Of a stretch of DNA of 64,000 bases, positions 61,910 through 64,000 are shown piece by piece. This DNA is from Segetibacter sp. 3557_3 (GTDB lineage: Bacteria > Bacteroidota > Bacteroidia > Chitinophagales > Chitinophagaceae). Numbering within the stretch: the stretch's first letter is position 1; the number at the start of each line of letters is the position of its first letter. The notes under the pieces were generated by a model. The model searched no databases. It was not told where the DNA came from and worked only from the letters and a program-made list of their open reading frames with translations. Location: positions 62,001-126,000 of the forward strand of contig NZ_SMSK01000004.1 in NCBI RefSeq assembly GCF_004354985.1, read 5' to 3'. The position numbers and the translations under genes were made by a program.

Positions 61910-62060
61910 CGATGTTGCCATTTCAACATCGGGTATAAAAATATTCAATAGAGCAGACGTAAGATACGGCGATCTTTTTTGAACCAGGCGGCAGTAACAC
62001 AGAATAAACATCGTTGCGTCGCATTCCGTTCATCGGCAGTGCCAGGGGGATCTTTCCCTT
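61910..62060. repeat. GCAACGATG/CATCGTTGC repeat pair between rpsQ and rplN
   Basis: ACGCAACGATGTTGCC near the left end and AACATCGTTGCGTCGCATTC near the right end are inverted relative to one another, about 90 bases apart. The right arm continues into CGTTCATCGG as at 39.26 kb. It lies in the middle of a co-transcribed gene group and makes the rpsQ-rplN gap about 200 bases long. Confidence 0.65.
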
Positions 62061-62103
62061 TTCTGCCCCGATCCGGTGTCCGACATCTAAAATTCAAATT
62101 AAA

Positions 62104-62472
62104 ATGATTCAGCAAGAAAGCAGATTGAACGTGGCTGACAACAGCGGTGCCAAAGAAGTTCTTTGCATCCGTGTACTGGGTAACTCTGGCCAGGACTACG
62201 CGAAAATTGGCGATAAGATCGTAGTTACCGTTAAAGATGCTATGCCTGCCGCCGGTGTTAAAAAGGGTACAGTATCCAAAGCAGTTATTGTAAGAACCAA
62301 AAACAAGCTTCGTCGCAAAGATGGTTCTTATATTCGCTTTGATGACAATGCAGTTGTGTTGTTAAATGCTTCTGACGAACCAAGAGGTACCCGTATTTTT
62401 GGGCCCGTAGCGAGGGAGCTCAGGGACAAAGGCTATATGAAGATCATATCCCTGGCGCCAGAGGTACTATAA
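62104..62472 (+). CDS. rplN: 50S ribosomal protein L14
   Basis: A 122-residue L14 in the subunit bridge region. [20 protein letters not shown] and [20 protein letters not shown] are conserved. The ATG at 62104 is the family start. The open frame runs upstream through the repeat but this part is not protein. Confidence 0.98.
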   Translation: MIQQESRLNVADNSGAKEVLCIRVLGNSGQDYAKIGDKIVVTVKDAMPAAGVKKGTVSKAVIVRTKNKLRRKDGSYIRFDDNAVVLLNASDEPRGTRIFGPVARELRDKGYMKIISLAPEVL

Positions 62473-62479
62473 GGTTGAG

Positions 62480-62575
62480 TTTTAAATGTTGAATGTTAAA
62501 TGGAGAATTAACTCAGAACTATTCAACATTAGCTTATTCAACATTCAACATTTGACATCTAACATTTAAATTATC
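62480..62575. repeat. TTCAACATTCAACAT-type repeat between rplN and rplX
   Basis: Both orientations of AATGTTGAATGTT and AACATTCAACATTTGACAT are present. The same words occur near 11070-11090 and 18720-18745. It forms an AT-rich fold-back in a transcribed spacer. Confidence 0.6.
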
Positions 62576-62579
62576 AATA

Positions 62580-62918
62580 GTGAGCAACAGATTTAAACCC
62601 AAGTTCAACATCAGAAAAGGTGATACCGTTGTGGTAATTGCCGGTGATGACAGGGATCTGAAAAAACCCCGCAAAGTTCTTGAAGTTATCCTTGATAAAG
62701 GACGGGTAGTCGTCGAAGGGGCAAATATCATTACCAAACACACTAAGCCAAGTGCTCAAAACACCAAAGGCGGACTGGTAAAGAAAGAAGCATCTATAAA
62801 CATCAGCAACGTGATGTTGTGGGATGAAAAAACAGGCGCTCCAACCAAAGTTAAGCGCACCCGCGAAGAAGGTAAATTAGTTAGAACAGCTAAAAAATCA
62901 GGGGAGGTAATCAAATAA
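62580..62918 (+). CDS. rplX: 50S ribosomal protein L24
   Basis: A 112-residue L24 with a KOW motif ([20 protein letters not shown]), an assembly initiator. It uses a GTG start codon. Its stop codon overlaps the start of rplE (TAATG), so the two are probably translated together. Confidence 0.97.
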   Translation: MSNRFKPKFNIRKGDTVVVIAGDDRDLKKPRKVLEVILDKGRVVVEGANIITKHTKPSAQNTKGGLVKKEASINISNVMLWDEKTGAPTKVKRTREEGKLVRTAKKSGEVIK

Positions 62919-63493
62919 TGGCTACTACTACATATACTCCAAGATTAGCAGACAAGTACAAAAATGAAGTTGTACCTGCTTTAATGAAGAAATTTGGATA
63001 CAAGTCCATCATGCAGGCGCCGCGTTTGCAAAAGATTTGTTTAAACAGGGGCGTAAACGGCGCTGTTACTGATAAAAAACTTGTTGACGTTGCAGTTGAT
63101 GAGTTGACCACCATCAGCGGTCAGAAAGCAGTTGCTACTATTAGTAAGAAGGACATCTCGAACTTCAAACTGAGAAAGAACATGCCGATTGGTGCAAGGG
63201 TAACCCTTCGTGGTGTGAAGATGTATGAGTTTCTTGATCGTTTTATTGCTGTATCGCTTCCACGTGTACGCGATTTTAAAGGAGTAAACGACAAGTCATT
63301 CGATGGCCGCGGTAACTATACGATAGGAGTTACCGAACAGATCATCTTCCCTGAAATCGATATTGATAAGGTAAATAAGATTACCGGTCTGGATATCACG
63401 TTCGTTACTTCTGCAGTCAATAATGAAGAAGCCTATGAACTGTTGAAAGAACTTGGTATGCCTTTCAAAAACATCAAAAAAGACATCAGCTAA
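62918..63493 (+). CDS. rplE: 50S ribosomal protein L5
   Basis: A 191-residue L5, which binds 5S rRNA and contacts P-site t[23 protein letters not shown] and [20 protein letters not shown] are typical. It begins by overlapping rplX by one base and is followed by a terminator-like hairpin. Confidence 0.98.
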   Translation: MATTTYTPRLADKYKNEVVPALMKKFGYKSIMQAPRLQKICLNRGVNGAVTDKKLVDVAVDELTTISGQKAVATISKKDISNFKLRKNMPIGARVTLRGVKMYEFLDRFIAVSLPRVRDFKGVNDKSFDGRGNYTIGVTEQIIFPEIDIDKVNKITGLDITFVTSAVNNEEAYELLKELGMPFKNIKKDIS

Positions 63494-63500
63494 ATAATTG

Positions 63501-63525
63501 TTGACAGCTCATGCTGTCAATTTTT
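63501..63525 (+). terminator. Terminator-like hairpin between rplE and rpsN
   Basis: TTGACAGC and GCTGTCAA make a perfect 8-bp stem with a TCAT loop, followed by five T. The downstream ribosomal genes must be expressed, so it probably acts as a partial terminator or an mRNA-processing/stability hairpin. Confidence 0.6.
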
Positions 63526-63538
63526 AAACAAAATCATT

Positions 63539-63808
63539 ATGGCAAAAGAATCTGTAAAAGCCAGGCAAAGAAAAAGAGCTGCAATGGTAGCTAAGTACGC
63601 TGAAAAAAGAGCTACACTTAAGGCTGCCGGCGATTATGCTGCACTCGACCTGCTTCCAAAAAATGCTTCTCCTGTACGGCTTAAAAACCGTTGTCAGTTA
63701 ACCGGTCGTCCAAGAGGCTACGTTGGTTATTTCGGACTTTCGAGAAACATTTTTAGAGATATGGCACTGGCAGGAAAAATCCCGGGAGTTACAAAAGCCA
63801 GCTGGTAA
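63539..63808 (+). CDS. rpsN: 30S ribosomal protein S14 (zinc-free type)
   Basis: An 89-residue S14 of the long form. It has only one cysteine ([20 protein letters not shown]), so it lacks the CxxC...CxxC zinc site of short S14. The position between rplE and rpsH is the normal one. Confidence 0.97.
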   Translation: MAKESVKARQRKRAAMVAKYAEKRATLKAAGDYAALDLLPKNASPVRLKNRCQLTGRPRGYVGYFGLSRNIFRDMALAGKIPGVTKASW

Positions 63809-63902
63809 ATACCTGTTTGCCCAATGCAGGGTAAATAGCATTTTTTTATAAACACTTATTTCCAATTATTCCGGAGTTTCGGAATGTAGGAGGGCACAAA
63901 TT

Positions 63903-64000
63903 ATGGTAACTGATCCTATAGCAGATTTTTTAACGAGAATTCGTAACGCTCAGATGGCGAACCACCGTATTGTAGAAATACCTGCAAGCAATCTGAAAAA
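63903..64000 (+). CDS. rpsH: 30S ribosomal protein S8, 5' part
   Basis: The first 32 codons, cut by the window end, read [20 protein letters not shown], the canonical S8 N-terminus. In E. coli S8 represses the spc part of this operon. Confidence 0.95.
   Translation, partial: MVTDPIADFLTRIRNAQMANHRIVEIPASNLK

Overview
The window comes from the chromosome of a member of the Bacteroidota, most likely a Chitinophagaceae-like species (Chitinophagales). The signs are a SusC/SusD outer-membrane pair, several secreted proteins ending in type IX secretion (T9SS) sorting domains, TAnnTTTG-type promoters without clear Shine-Dalgarno sequences, and the Bacteroidota str/S10 ribosomal gene order. The genus is an inference; no rRNA gene is present.

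Layout. 0-3.8 kb (minus strand): a decayed TOTE-type primase-helicase with two frameshifts and an in-frame stop, then a VapBC-like toxin-antitoxin pair. 3.8-13.3 kb: a repeat-rich accessory zone with a lipoprotein-like gene, a modular CE15 glucuronoyl esterase whose CBM35-like module is split by a second CBM, a DUF1016/YhcG nuclease and a tandem array of about 11 units. 13.3-18 kb: one 1541-residue secreted protein joining a lysozyme-like region, a zinc amidase and a GHL10 glycosidase. 18-32.5 kb: mostly single metabolic and stress genes (PhoD phosphatase, RibD-C reductase, VOC, DUF1801, GNATs, PRC-barrel/DUF2382, OmpA) plus a three-gene PaoABC-like periplasmic molybdenum aldehyde oxidoreductase. 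32.7-42.8 kb: core metabolism (dicarboxylate symporter, malate dehydrogenase, PQQ-type sugar dehydrogenase, phosphosulfolactate synthase with aroE, thioesterase, rdgB, ilvE). 43-64 kb: the ribosomal superoperon rpsL-rpsG / fusA / rpsJ-rplC-rplD-rplW-rplB-rpsS-rplV-rpsC-rplP-rpmC-rpsQ-rplN-rplX-rplE-rpsN-rpsH (the last cut by the window end).

The ribosomal block is broken up. A terminator and about 0.65 kb separate rpsG from fusA. About 9 kb lie between fusA and rpsJ, holding a SusC-SusD-zinc metallohydrolase lipoprotein-DUF4302 nutrient-uptake locus and a T9SS cargo gene. fusA and rpsJ each appear to have their own promoter. Dispersed repeats have also entered spacers inside the S10 part.

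The observations most worth following are the amidase-GHL10 fusion (possible one-protein stripping and cutting of peptidoglycan), the nested carbohydrate-binding modules in the CE15 esterase, the SusCD insertion into the ribosomal superoperon, the structured spacer between rpsJ and rplC, and the dense set of repeat families. I did not find a clear, intact, novel multi-gene defence or biosynthetic system.
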